This document shows, piece by piece, positions 10,691-22,070 of a DNA stretch of 64,000 nucleotides. The notes beneath the pieces are model-generated. The model made no database searches. It had not been told where the DNA came from and saw only the letters and a list, made by a program, of their open reading frames with translations. Location of the stretch: positions 13,780,110 to 13,844,109 of the forward strand of contig OU452227.1 in NCBI GenBank assembly GCA_911728455.2, given 5' to 3'. Positions within the stretch are counted from its first letter, which is position 1. The number at the start of each line of letters is the position of its first letter. The DNA comes from Marthasterias glacialis. Its lineage: Eukaryota > Echinodermata > Asteroidea > Forcipulatida > Asteriidae. The position numbers and the translations under genes were made by a program.

Positions 10691-11650
10691 AAAGAAACTA
10701 ATGTAAGAAATTACTTTCCATTTGACAGTTTATAAGCCTTGAAGCAAGTGCCAATCTCTACTAAACTGTTCGCTAACATCACAGCATGATGGTACCCATT
10801 GTAGCCTACTGGGTGATAACTCAGCCAGGTTTTTCATTTTGCCATCTCTACAGCTAGAACAACACAACTGGATTTTTATGCAAAGACAATGCGTCATAAA
10901 AAAAGGTAAGTACAGTTTCAGTAGCGTGTCATGGCCGAGCGGTCTAGTGCACTTGACTCGATATCTGGTGGTCAAGCCATCAGGATGTGGGTTCGAATTC
11001 CGGTCATGACACTTGTGTCCATGAGTGAGATGCTTTAGTATAATTGCTTCTTTTCACCCAGGGGTATAAATGGGTACCTGCGAGGGTAGAGGTTGATAGT
11101 ATGTTTGCAAAAGCCTTCAGAGTGCCATGACAGCTCAGGGCTGTATACTACCTAGGGTGCTGAGAAAGATTAAAAGAATGTTATTGGCCGAATGACCAGG
11201 GCTCTTATGTTAAGTGCACTGAGACGATATTGTGAAATGCATTATATAAGAACTAGTTATTATTATTATTATGCGAAGATGTCTGTAGAATGCAACTGCC
11301 TGTACAAAATATTCACGATTATATCAAATTCTTCTAAGTTTTGAAGTTTGCACAAAAGTAAAAGTATCCCCAAGAATTGAGTAGATCATACATGCTGAAA
11401 CAAAATATTTAAGCGGCATATATTTATTATTAATTCATCAGTCGGATGAAATGGTCTTTTACACACCAATTATGAATTACACACTAGCACTGGAGTTGTC
11501 TGTCATTTGTTTTAGTTTTGGCTGTTGAATCGAAACATAATGGTTTTTGTAACAAAGCAAGAGCTATTAACGCAAAATGTTTGTGTTTTTTATTAAGTCT
11601 ACGACTACATTCATTCACAAAGCTTGTAGATAACTAACTATACTTTAAAC
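10691..11650 (+). repeat. Tandem duplication, copy A
   Basis: Segments at 10691-10920 and 11270-11650 match copy B (13680-14105 and 14571-14700) at 'aaactaatgtaagaaatta', 'cccattgtagcctactg', 'gaattgagtagatcatacat' and 'gttttagttttggt'. Copy A is interrupted by a SINE at 10926-11272. It retains a CTCTACAG acceptor (about 10855) and an AAAAAG/GTAAGT donor (about 10907). Copy B also has both signals. Confidence 0.75.
10926..11272 (+). mobile_element. tRNA-headed SINE, plus strand
   Basis: The head has an A box (TGGCCGAGCGGTCTAG), a long variable arm and a B box (GGGTTCGAATTCC), as in a leucine/serine type tRNA. The body follows ('aggggtataaatgggtacctg') and then the (ATT)n tail. It sits inside duplication copy A. 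Copy B is empty at this position, so the SINE arrived after the duplication. Confidence 0.85.
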
Positions 11651-11916
11651 ATGTAATTCCTACCATGTGATTTAAACATAATACTTTCAGTGTCTCACCG
11701 TAAACCTTGCAGGTCTTGCTTCCTGCTTCCAGTATTTATAAATCTCTGTCTGGATATTTCTGTCTTAAGTTCAGTCTCAGAGGCTAGACTTTGATTTCAG
11801 TTTTAGACCTCTACATATTCAGTATGACACTTAAAAAAAAATACTATCCCACCCTGTCTTGGATTTAGTTTGATTCTTTTTTACCGTCACCGTATCTTTA
11901 TCCTTTATCTTTACAG

Positions 11917-11999
11917 CTGCTGCTGGACAGAATCTTGAGTCATGAAACGTTGATCTACCTGAGGAAGAGGAAGATGCCAAGCATCAAGGGTCTATCTAG
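11917..11999 (+). CDS. Predicted 83-nt coding exon, unknown protein
   Basis: A long pyrimidine tract ends in ATCTTTACAG (11916). The next 83 nt are open in the phase-0 frame, and a donor CTAG/GTAATT follows. The product begins LLLDRILSHETLIYLRKRKM and ends PSIKGLS, a basic, leucine-rich composition that looks coding. The other two frames have stops. The exon lies between duplication copies A and B, and its intron hosts the piggyBac-like element at 12038. Family unknown. It could belong to the same plus-strand gene as 429-532, but the phases do not join directly. Confidence 0.45.
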
Positions 12000-12037
12000 G
12001 TAATTTTACACTTTACTAAAGAGTTTGATAAAATTAA

Positions 12038-13606
12038 AGGGACACACCGGCTTACTGTTTACCTAATTTAGTGATGTGGAATGACAGACAATAATTTTTA
12101 AATGGTTGTTCTTAAAAAAAATCATCAAAATATCACGTAATTAACGAAAAATGTGAAAAAAAAACCAAAACACGGTCAAAGGTCAGCTTATACGCTTTTC
12201 CAGCCGTTGCAACTGTCAAGTTTACGTGACAATGTTGCGCAATGTTTTAAGTAGACTGGTGCTCTGTTTATGTATGAATTATTACAATGACGAGGCACAA
12301 GGATCCAGACTTCGTATCCAACCAGCACAAATTCACGTGTAAATAAAATCAGACATAAACGGACAGTGTATTCTGTGTACGACAAACTGGACGGACGAAC
12401 TTACTTGCAATGGAGAACGTTTCTTCATTATATCGCAAGTAGGCCCTATGTTGTAAAAAATTACTTGGACGAATGCCAGTTGGGTCCAGGACTGATCTGT
12501 GTTGTCAGGTCGTGTTCAAATGTAGAAAGGGAGAGAATAAGCTTAGCATAATGTGGACATCACAGACATGATGGACCATAAATATTGTCAAAATGTGAGT
12601 CTTCATGAATTAAAATATACGCAGGCATATCCACAATACAGTTCTATGACACAAACCTGTCCATCAAAATTATGGCAAAGACCCCATCCTTCATGCTCAT
12701 CGTGACCAGCCAGCTGCAGTCTAAATACTAATGGTAGTGTCCCTAATCTTGGACCATCTTTTCACATTGGCTTGGCCAATAACAGTCTTGTGCCGAGTGA
12801 GCCTCCCGCTTTCACTGCAAACGGATTGCCAATCCTGACAGCTTTAGCAAAGGCATTCTCCCGTTTTTCGGGCGATGACTTCACTGGCCGTCCGCGGCCA
12901 CCGCCACCGTTTTTTTGTTGTGGCCATTGTGGGGAGTGGTGGACATTATGCAGCTATCATAGAAGTAGATAGATCAGCTGTATGGGATAAACATTTCCCG
13001 TCGTCGTCCCACGTGTGCGTAGCGCAGGCAACACGTTACAATAGTTAGGGGATAATAGCTAGGGGCACAGACTAAAACCCTCTTAAAAAAACGTAATTGT
13101 TAGTCTGGCTCCCTACCCCTCCGACAAGCTCCCACGCTTACGGCTAGACCGACCGGCAAGCTGGGAGTTCATGCCCCGGGGTTTGTCTCTCTGGCCCCAC
13201 GAGACACGGCACCGGCTGTACGGGATATGCCCCAAGGTTTACGTTCCGCTAGCTCCTATGCTGGTGCGCCGTAAGACACGCTTCGGTTGCACGGACTCTC
13301 TGAATGCGAATATTACGTTCGATTTTTCATCATTATTTACAAATTGTATCAATAATCTGAATACATAAGTCTTTTTTGTCACATGCTCATGAATAATTGT
13401 AAAAAAAAGATTTAAATTTGGTTCAGTAATTTACTTTTATACGGCTGGAAGTAAAACTAACTCCGAAGATCACGTGATTTATCCGAACCACTTTTTTGAA
13501 AAATGCTCGAAAACGGCAAATTCTTCTCCATTCCTGAAAGACCTTTTGAAGTCATATGTTAGCCTATTTTGTAGCCCAAATAGCCCAACGAAGCCAGTGT
13601 GCACCT
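12038..13606. mobile_element. piggyBac-like non-autonomous element, TTAA-flanked
   Basis: TTAA (12034-12037 and 13607-13610) flanks inverted ends AGGGACACACCGGCTT and AGGTGCACACTGGCTT (left and complemented right, 3 differences). TTAA duplications are diagnostic for piggyBac-type integration. The 1569-bp interior has no transposase that I recognise. It contains one copy of a 465-bp repeat (12465-12929). The open frames at 12366 and 12772 have no recognisable domain. Confidence 0.65.
12465..12929 (+). repeat. 465-bp direct repeat, copy 1
   Basis: Compared by eye, this segment matches 14106-14570 almost base for base, offset 1641 bp. I noticed one difference (CTTGTG versus CATGTG near 12788). 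It lies inside the piggyBac-like element, whereas copy 2 lies outside it. Confidence 0.9.
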
Positions 13607-13679
13607 TTAAAGTAAAAAGCCCAGTGCCTGCAGTAAAATTTTGAAGCTATTTCATTTTCAGGTTTCAGCAATTGTTATT

Positions 13680-14700
13680 TAGGAACAAATGACTAATGTA
13701 AGAAATTATTATATATTGACAGGAAAAAACCTTGAAGCAAGTGTCAACCTTTACTTAACTATGCACCAGCATCAAAGCATGACGATTCGGGCACCCATTG
13801 TAGCCTACTGCGTGATGTCAGCCAGGTTTTCAGTTTTCATCTCTACAGCAAGGACAGCAGGTCATCAAAAAAAGGTAAATTAAGTTTGTATAAGAAGGTG
13901 TCTGTAGAATGCAATTTTTGTATCTCCACAAAATGTTAACGATAAACAATTTTTAAAACGATAAAACAAGTTTTGGCATTTGCGCAAAAGTAAAAGTATC
14001 TCCAAGAATTGAGTAGATCATACATGCTGAAACCAAAGTTTTAAACAGCATATATTTTGTTGATCAGTTGGCTGATACAGTCTTTTATTGTTTGTTTGCC
14101 AGTTATTGGACGAATGCCAGTTGGGTCCAGGACTGATCTGTGTTGTCAGGTCGTGTTCAAATGTAGAAAGGGAGAGAATAAGCTTAGCATAATGTGGACA
14201 TCACAGACATGATGGACCATAAATATTGTCAAAATGTGAGTCTTCATGAATTAAAATATACGCAGGCATATCCACAATACAGTTCTATGACACAAACCTG
14301 TCCATCAAAATTATGGCAAAGACCCCATCCTTCATGCTCATCGTGACCAGCCAGCTGCAGTCTAAATACTAATGGTAGTGTCCCTAATCTTGGACCATCT
14401 TTTCACATTGGCTTGGCCAATAACAGTCATGTGCCGAGTGAGCCTCCCGCTTTCACTGCAAACGGATTGCCAATCCTGACAGCTTTAGCAAAGGCATTCT
14501 CCCGTTTTTCGGGCGATGACTTCACTGGCCGTCCGCGGCCACCGCCACCGTTTTTTTGTTGTGGCCATTGGTTTTAGTTTTGGTTGTACTAAAACATATT
14601 GGCTTTTGTAATCAAGCAATAGGTAAAGCAAAGTAAAAAGTATCCCAAAATGTTGTTGTTGTTACTATCTACAGTCATTAATAAAACTTGTAGATGGAAG
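13680..14700 (+). repeat. Tandem duplication, copy B
   Basis: This is the partner of copy A (10691-11650), without the SINE but with the 465-bp repeat at 14106-14570. It contains a possible small exon at about 13852-13877, lying between CATCTCTACAG and the donor AAAAAAAG/GTAAAT. The small size makes a coding role uncertain. Confidence 0.7.
14106..14570 (+). repeat. 465-bp direct repeat, copy 2
   Basis: A near-identical partner lies at 12465-12929. The segment interrupts duplication copy B between 'ttgccagtta' and 'gttttagttttgg', where copy A has no equivalent. No target-site duplication is apparent. Confidence 0.9.
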
Positions 14701-15030
14701 GAAACATTGCCACAAATCTGAGAGTTGGTTTTGAAACACCAATGGTACATAAAACACCTAACTGTACCTTACATTTTGATTGTGCAATTTAAATATAATG
14801 CTTTAGTGTGAATTTTGCTATGGAAATTTATACTTGCATTCAGGCAAAAATGAGTATCATATATTTTGTAAAAATTTAGGATAAGGAGAGAAATTGTAAA
14901 AAAAAAATCAGGAAACATTAATGTCTTATAACATTTCAACTCCAGACACTGTAAAGAACAAATGATACCATCCAGCACTTTGGGAGGGCATCTTCACCAG
15001 TTTTTAATCACCCTTGCAAGGGATTTTGCA

Positions 15031-15788
15031 CAGCGGCGTAGCGAAGGCACTTTCTTTGGAAGGGTGTTGCAGCCTAAATTTGCCGACTGACATTATGAAA
15101 TCACAAAAGCACAATGACATGGGACTCATCAACTTGTGGGGGTTCGGGGGCATAGCACCCGAGCGCTCATGAGGTTTTTCAGTGATTCGAAGGTTTAAAA
15201 TGGCCCTCTCAGATGCCGATCATTAGATGACTCATATTTGAAATGCAAGCTTTGAAAACTAATTTTTTTTTGCGAATGCCCTGTTGGAGTATATGAACAC
15301 TAATTCTAGTGGGGGTCAAGGGGGCGAAGCCCCGGACGCTATTCGGTTATAAGTGTTTTTAGGGCTGAGGAGGACCGTCAAGTTGACGAAAATAGACGTT
15401 TCATTGTGAAATTCAAACTTTGAATACTTTGGACTTGGGACATATCCACTGCTGTTGGAGTTTTATAGGAACATCAATTGTTATGGGGGTACTTTGCCCC
15501 TGGATGCTCTACGGCTTTTAATGTTTTTAGAGCGTAGATTTCCGCACGTTGCCCAGAATATTGAATTAGGTAATTCAAAGTTTGACTTAACACACTACAA
15601 GGAATAAACTAAAATTTTCAGTTGGCAAATCTCTTGGCTTGCCAAATGGACTTGTGTTCAGCCCGAGCCATTACTCGGGTAAGTTTGGTGCTCAATTTGC
15701 TGACTGTGGCTCTGAATGCAGACTCAGGAAAAATATTGGGGGGGGGGGTGTCACACCCCTACACCCCCTCCAGTTCGCTACACTGCTG
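15031..15788 (+). mobile_element. hAT-type non-autonomous element, 758 bp
   Basis: ATTTTGCA occurs immediately outside both ends (15023-15030 and 15789-15796). This 8-bp duplication is the hAT hallmark. The ends are CAGCGGCGTAGCGAAGG and TTCGCTACACTGCTG, i.e. inverted repeats starting CAG. The interior contains the 'ggggcgaagccccgg' hairpin and no transposase. A diverged reverse-oriented relative lies at about 43453-44260. Confidence 0.8.
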
Positions 15789-16049
15789 ATTTTGCACATT
15801 GAAATGGTTGGCTTTCATACAATTTATATTAATTAAACTTAACCTTTCAGAGCCAGAGATGTAGCTACTTGTTCCCTGAAATCAAGTGAAAGAGAAGGAA
15901 TCACCTCGACAGACATCTTGAAGGCTACAGGGTATAAAGGAGAGCACTGCGCTGAAATCTTGAATGCTACAGTGTGTGAAAGAGAGCAACGTGTATGAAA
16001 ACATGTGTCATCCTTTTGCAATTTGTTTTCTTCAATTCTGTAAGATAAT

Positions 16050-16130
16050 GTAGATGTGTTGGTTTGATGTTTTTCTGTTATTGTAGTATATCTAAATGTG
16101 TTAGTTTGATGTTTTTCTGTAATCGTCGTA
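16050..16130 (+). repeat. Two-copy 42-bp repeat
   Basis: 'gtgttggtttgatgttttt' and 'gtgttagtttgatgttttt' recur 42 bases apart in an otherwise featureless interval (15839-16220). Confidence 0.7.
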
Positions 16131-16224
16131 TAGTGGGCTGTTTTTGCAGCACTGTACAGTTAGTATCTTGTAAATAAGTACACCATCGCAAGCAAGCACA
16201 TACACATTTTTGAACTTGGAGATC

Positions 16225-17000
16225 TTATTAGAGTTGTGGAGGTTCGATTTGTTATGCAAAGATTTGATTGGTTGTGCGGAGATTCGATTGGTTGTGCGGA
16301 GACTCAATTTAATCAGAATTGTGCGGCGAAATCACGGAAAATTCTGACTTGCCAAAGGGACTTGGACACTTGCACTTGGCTTGTGGGGTTCCACTTCCGG
16401 CCAGGGTAACAGCTGGTGGTTGATCTTAAAGTTGCATCAAGAGTCCTCAGTGACGGTTGGTGTTATCACAATCATGGTTGGCCAAACGGGAGCAGTCCCT
16501 GGTCTAGGCCGTGGGGCCAGGGACGGCGTTAGTACGTTGAGGGGACTGCCCTGGTTCTCGGGGTGGCGGACCGGACGCTTCGAAAGGAGTACGAAGGCCC
16601 CTAAGATACGAAAAGCGTTGATTTGTGGTGTGGAGATTCGATTGGTGGTGCGGAGATTCGATTGGTGGTGCGGAGATTCGATTATTTCGGAATTGTGCGG
16701 CAAAATCACGGAAAATTCAGACTTGCCAAAGGGACCTGGACACTTGCACGTGGCTTGTGGGGTTCCACTTCCGGCCAGGGTAACAGCTGGTGGTTGATCT
16801 TAAAGGTGCATCATGCTTCCTCATACCCCATGAGATGGTATTGGTGTTATCACAATCATGGTTGGCCGAACGGGAGTAGTCCCTGGTCTAGGCCGTGGGG
16901 CCAGGGACCGCGTTACTATGTTGAGGGGACTGCCCTGGTTCTCGGGGTGGTGGACCGGACGCTTCGAAAGGAGTATGAAGGCCCCAAAGATACGGAAAGC
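16225..17000 (+). repeat. 374-bp tandem duplication with 20-bp subrepeats
   Basis: Unit 1 and unit 2 share 'cacggaaaattc', 'ggggttccacttccggccag', 'ggccgtggggccagggac' and 'gaccggacgcttcgaaagga' at a spacing of about 374 bp. Each unit starts with repeats of 'gattcgattggtggtgcgga' or a variant. Long overlapping frames on both strands here follow from the GC-rich repeat and carry no known domain, so no gene is called. Confidence 0.85.
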
Positions 17001-17499
17001 GTCGTGGGGCTGGTATCCTGGGACCTGCTCGTGGTGGCCCTGCTTTAGACTAATCTTACCAGGATAATAGTGGCAAATTTTAGAACCAAATAAATAAAAA
17101 TACTTGCAATGGTGTACTTATACATATAAGTAATTAATGTTTATTATAAAATAATTATAAAATATTTGTAATTTTAATTATGAGGTGAAGCTAACAATTT
17201 CCAAAAACCCAATTGTCAACCCACATAAACATGGCAGGAAACTTGAATGCAACATGTGTAAGATTGGCAAAACAACTTTTCGAAAGCGTACTTTGAATTA
17301 TGGAAGCATATTAGATTGGTAATAATGGCAAATATACTTTTATGCTTTTACTCAAAAAGTACAAATATTGGATGCATATGAGTGAGTTTTAGCAGAACAC
17401 AATCACAAGGTGAAATCTGGAATATTCCTTTTTTTCAAGGCAATGAAGAATGATTTAATTATGCAACAATGCACAAACAAAATGCATTCAGTATTTGTT

Positions 17500-17910
17500 T
17501 TATAAAACTAGCATATAGTTCCTTGTCATTTGAAATTTTTTCACAATAAACACAAAAATTGACACGGAAACTTGTGTACTCAACACTCTTAAAATTAAAT
17601 TAAAAAAGAACTTTCTACTAAATAGTTTGGACATCTCTACGTAAACACCAGCCTTGTCTGCGGTGACTCGACTAGAAAATGATTGTTTTGGAAATGGTGG
17701 TGAGTAGTAGTGTCCAATAATTACCCAGAAATACAGCAGTAAATACATGGCAAAATAATGACATGTGATGCGTGTTCCACCAATCAAATGATAGGGATCA
17801 ATGTCTGTTTTAGATAATATGTAATAATGGATCGTTTGACACGTTCCCACCCAATTAAGAGTTGCACTCATATGGAACTTTATGACCACCAGTTGTTTCT
17901 GGAATCTCAT
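17500..17910 (-). other. Open frame of 136 codons, function unknown
   Basis: The frame starts at a true ATG and runs without a stop through AT-rich sequence, which is longer than expected by chance there. It contains a hydrophobic stretch (YFAMYLLLYFWVIIGHYY) resembling a membrane span, followed by a Lys/Arg-rich part. I recognise no family, and no promoter, splice site or repeat supports it. It may be chance. Confidence 0.15.
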
Positions 17911-18309
17911 TTTTTTTGGCTAATTTTAACATTAAAAAAACAGTCAAGTGTGGCAAAACCACGAGGATTGTTCAGTATGACAAAATAGGGGCCCAATATT
18001 TCTACATGCAAATTATTCACAAATTGTTAATTAAGTTAATTATTTGATGTTTTTTCCTGAACATTCCCATAAAAATGGTCCTAAAAAATTGCAACTGGTA
18101 TTCCGCCAAAGGGCAAGTACTCGTGGTCGTTTGGAATGGAATATTCCTGACATATGAGACGTTTTCTAAGATACATGTGAATTGTTTTAAATATATTAAG
18201 TATAACTACTGTTACTTTCTGTAAATAACACTTTAATTGATAGTGTTAGAAATATCCTCATAGGCTACATCTTTTTAAAAAGGTATTAAATGAAATGTAC
18301 TCTTTCACC

Positions 18310-19090
18310 TTCCCCTTTTCACCACTTCCCTCCTCATGCTCATTAACCAGTTCCCTCATTACGCTCATTAACCACTTCCATCCTCAGTCTCATTAACCAC
18401 TTACATCCTCATGCTCATTAACAACTTCCCTCCTCACGTTCATTAACCACTTCCCTCCTCACGCTCATTAACCACTTCCCTCCTCATGCTCATTAACCAC
18501 TTCCGTCCTCATTGCTCATTAACCACTTCTCTCACGTTCATTAACTGCTTGTCCCAGGGTTAACCACTTCCCTCCTCACGCTCATTAACCACTTCCCTCC
18601 TCAAGCTCATTAACCACTTCCCTCCTTAAGCTCATTAACCACTTCTCTCACGTTCATTAACTGCTTGTCCCAGGGTTAACCACTTCCCTCTTCACATTCA
18701 TTAACCACTTCCCCTCCTCACGTCTATTAACCACTCCCCTCACGCTCATTAACCACTTCCCTCCTCACGTCTATTAATCACTTCCCTCAAGCTCATTGAC
18801 CCTGTCCCACCTCACGTTCATTAGCCACTCCCCTCACGCTCATTAACCACTTCCCTCCTCATGTCTATTAACCACTTCCCTCAAGCTCATTGACCCTGTC
18901 CCTCGCGCTCATTAACCACTTCCATCCTTATACTTATTAACCACTTCTATTGTCACGCTTATACTTCCCGCCTCATGCTTATTAACCACTTCCATCCTCC
19001 TACTTACGAACTAATTCCATCCTTGTACTTTTTATTAACCACATCCATGTTCACTCTTCTTTACATCTTCGCTCCTTCAAATTATGAACC
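18310..19090 (+). repeat. 25-bp minisatellite, degenerate
   Basis: About 28 imperfect copies of ACTTCCCTCCTCACGCTCAT followed by TAACC are seen. A longer segment with 'actgcttgtcccagggttaa' recurs twice (about 18540 and 18660), so larger blocks have also been copied. Units become shorter and more diverged to the right. Confidence 0.9.
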
Positions 19091-19446
19091 ACTTCAATCC
19101 TCCCACTCAATCCTTGCTAACGCAAACTTTTAATTGTGTAGATACAAATTATAAGTTCCATTTAATATTAATTGTAGTTTGCCTTAGTATTTAAAGTTTA
19201 TTTTAATGTTAAGCAAAAGTTTGAGTTAAAAATTAAGTTTATTTTTAATGTTAAACTTGTTTGTAAGCAGGCGTAATAAAGTACATTTTGTTGTTATGTT
19301 TGAACTTATTCAGAGTCATAGAAATAAAGAAATTAATAAAATAAACTATTGGTAAAGAAGAGTCATTCTTTTGAGTCCAACAATAAAACAGTAGGAAAAG
19401 CCCATATAGAAACTATACAAAACGTGAGATAAACGTTTTTTTTTAA

Positions 19447-19546
19447 GGGGGTCAAAGTTCAAAGTTCAGGGGTCAAAGGTCGGGTCAAAAGTCAGGTCAG
19501 AGGTCAAAGGTCAGATCAAAGGTCAGGTCAGAGGTCAAAGGTCAAG
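19447..19546 (+). repeat. Cluster of AGGTCA-like half sites
   Basis: About ten direct copies of GGTCA or AGGTCA occur within 100 bases. Several are AGGTCA-A-AGGTCA, the DR1 spacing bound by RXR/HNF4/COUP-type nuclear receptors. The arrangement may simply be a short satellite seed beside the large arrays. Receptor binding is inference from the motif. Confidence 0.6.
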
Positions 19547-19574
19547 AGATACCTATGAGATTTTCCCAAAATAC

Positions 19575-22070
19575 AAGGAAAAAGCTGCCGCCAGGCCAAG
19601 GAAAAAGCTGCCGCCAGGCCAAGGAAAAAGCTGCCGCCAGGCCAAGGAAAAAGCTGCCGCCAGGCCAAGGAAAAAGCTGCCGCCAGGCCAAGGAAAAAGC
19701 TGCCGCCAGGCCAAGGAAAAAGCTGCCGCCAGGCCAAGGAAAAAGCTGCCGCCAGGCCAAGGAAAAAGCTGCCGCCAGGCCAAGGAAAAAGCTGCCGCCA
19801 GGCCAAGGAAAAAGCTGCCGCCAGGCCAAGGAAAAAGCTGCCGCCAGGCCAAGGAAAAAGCTGCCGCCAGGCCAAGGAAAAAGCTGCCGCCAGGCCAAGG
19901 AAAAAGCTGCCGCCAGGCCAAGGAAAAAGCTGCCGCCAGGCCAAGGAAAAAGCTGCCGCCAGGCCAAGGAAAAAGCTGCCGCCAGGCCAAGGAAAAAGCT
20001 GCCGCCAGGCCAAGGAAAAAGCTGCCGCCAGGCCAAGGAAAAAGCTGCCGCCAGGCCAAGGAAAAAGCTGCCGCCAGGCCAAGGAAAAAGCTGCCGCCAG
20101 GCCAAGGAAAAAGCTGCCGCCAGGCCAAGGAAAAAGCTGCCGCCAGGCCAAGGAAAAAGCTGCCGCCAGGCCAAGGAAAAAGCTGCCGCCAGGCCAAGGA
20201 AAAAGCTGCCGCCAGGCCAAGGAAAAAGCTGCCGCCAGGCCAAGGAAAAAGCTGCCGCCAGGCCAAGGAAAAAGCTGCCGCCAGGCCAAGGAAAAAGCTG
20301 CCGCCAGGCCAAGGAAAAAGCTGCCGCCAGGCCAAGGAAAAAGCTGCCGCCAGGCCAAGGAAAAAGCTGCCGCCAGGCCAAGGAAAAAGCTGCCGCCAGG
20401 CCAAGGAAAAAGCTGCCGCCAGGCCAAGGAAAAAGCTGCCGCCAGGCCAAGGAAAAAGCTGCCGCCAGGCCAAGGAAAAAGCTGCCGCCAGGCCAAGGAA
20501 AAAGCTGCCGCCAGGCCAAGGAAAAAGCTGCCGCCAGGCCAAGGAAAAAGCTGCCGCCAGGCCAAGGAAAAAGCTGCCGCCAGGCCAAGGAAAAAGCTGC
20601 CGCCAGGCCAAGGAAAAAGCTGCCGCCAGGCCAAGGAAAAAGCTGCCGCCAGGCCAAGGAAAAAGCTGCCGCCAGGCCAAGGAAAAAGCTGCCGCCAGGC
20701 CAAGGAAAAAGCTGCCGCCAGGCCAAGGAAAAAGCTGCCGCCAGGCCAAGGAAAAAGCTGCCGCCAGGCCAAGGAAAAAGCTGCCGCCAGGCCAAGGAAA
20801 AAGCTGCCGCCAGGCCAAGGAAAAAGCTGCCGCCAGGCCAAGGAAAAAGCTGCCGCCAGGCCAAGGAAAAAGCTGCCGCCAGGCCAAGGAAAAAGCTGCC
20901 GCCAGGCCAAGGAAAAAGCTGCCGCCAGGCCAAGGAAAAAGCTGCCGCCAGGCCAAGGAAAAAGCTGCCGCCAGGCCAGGGAAAAAGCTGCCGCCAGGCC
21001 AAGGAAAAAGCTGCCGCCAGGCCAAGGAAAAAGCTGCCGCCAGGCCAAGGAAAAAGCTGCCGCCAGGCCAAGGAAAAAGCTGCCGCCAGGCCAAGGAAAA
21101 AGCTGCCGCCAGGCCAAGGAAAAAGCTGCCGCCAGGCCAAGGAAAAAGCTGCCGCCAGGCCAAGGAAAAAGCTGCCGCCAGGCCAAGGAAAAAGCTGCCG
21201 CCAGGCCAAGGAAAAAGCTGCCGCCAGGCCAAGGAAAAAGCTGCCGCCAGGCCAAGGAAAAAGCTGCCGCCAGGCCAAGGAAAAAGCTGCCGCCAGGCCA
21301 AGGAAAAAGCTGCCGCCAGGCCAAGGAAAAAGCTGCCGCCAGGCCAAGGAAAAAGCTGCCGCCAGGCCAAGGAAAAAGCTGCCGCCAGGCCAAGGAAAAA
21401 GCTGCCGCCAGGCCAAGGAAAAAGCTGCCGCCAGGCCAAGGAAAAAGCTGCCGCCAGGCCAAGGAAAAAGCTGCCGCCAGGCCAAGGAAAAAGCTGCCGC
21501 CAGGCCAAGGAAAAAGCTGCCGCCAGGCCAAGGAAAAAGCTGCCGCCAGGCCAAGGAAAAAGCTGCCGCCAGGCCAAGGAAAAAGCTGCCGCCAGGCCAA
21601 GGAAAAAGCTGCCGCCAGGCCAAGGAAAAAGCTGCCGCCAGGCCAAGGAAAAAGCTGCCGCCAGGCCAAGGAAAAAGCTGCCGCCAGGCCAAGGAAAAAG
21701 CTGCCGCCAGGCCAAGGAAAAAGCTGCCGCCAGGCCAAGGAAAAAGCTGCCGCCAGGCCAAGGAAAAAGCTGCCGCCAGGCCAAGGAAAAAGCTGCCGCC
21801 AGGCCAAGGAAAAAGCTGCCGCCAGGCCAAGGAAAAAGCTGCCGCCAGGCCAAGGAAAAAGCTGCCGCCAGGCCAAGGAAAAAGCTGCCGCCAGGCCAAG
21901 GAAAAAGCTGCCGCCAGGCCAAGGAAAAAGCTGCCGCCAGGCCAAGGAAAAAGCTGCCGCCAGGCCAAGGAAAAAGCTGCCGCCAGGCCAAGGAAAAAGC
22001 TGCCGCCAGGCCAAGGAAAAAGCTGCCGCCAGGCCAAGGAAAAAGCTGCCGCCAGGCCAAGGAAAAAGCT
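19575..22070 (+). repeat. 23-bp satellite, about 108 copies, near-perfect
   Basis: The unit AAGGAAAAAGCTGCCGCCAG+GCC repeats over 2496 bp. By eye, and from the translations, I found one substitution (A to G at 20979). Because 23 is not a multiple of 3 and the unit has no stop in any phase, frames of over 800 codons appear on both strands. They are artefacts. The homogeneity implies recent amplification or continual homogenisation. Confidence 0.97.

Noticed and set aside
12772..12972. Proline-rich gene duplicated at 14.4 kb
   Set aside because: The frame is part of the 465-bp repeat within a transposon, and its flanks give different ends in the two copies.
16381..17067. Overlapping frames of 90-141 codons
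   Set aside because: They coincide with a GC-rich 374-bp tandem duplication, occur on both strands, and show no recognisable domain.
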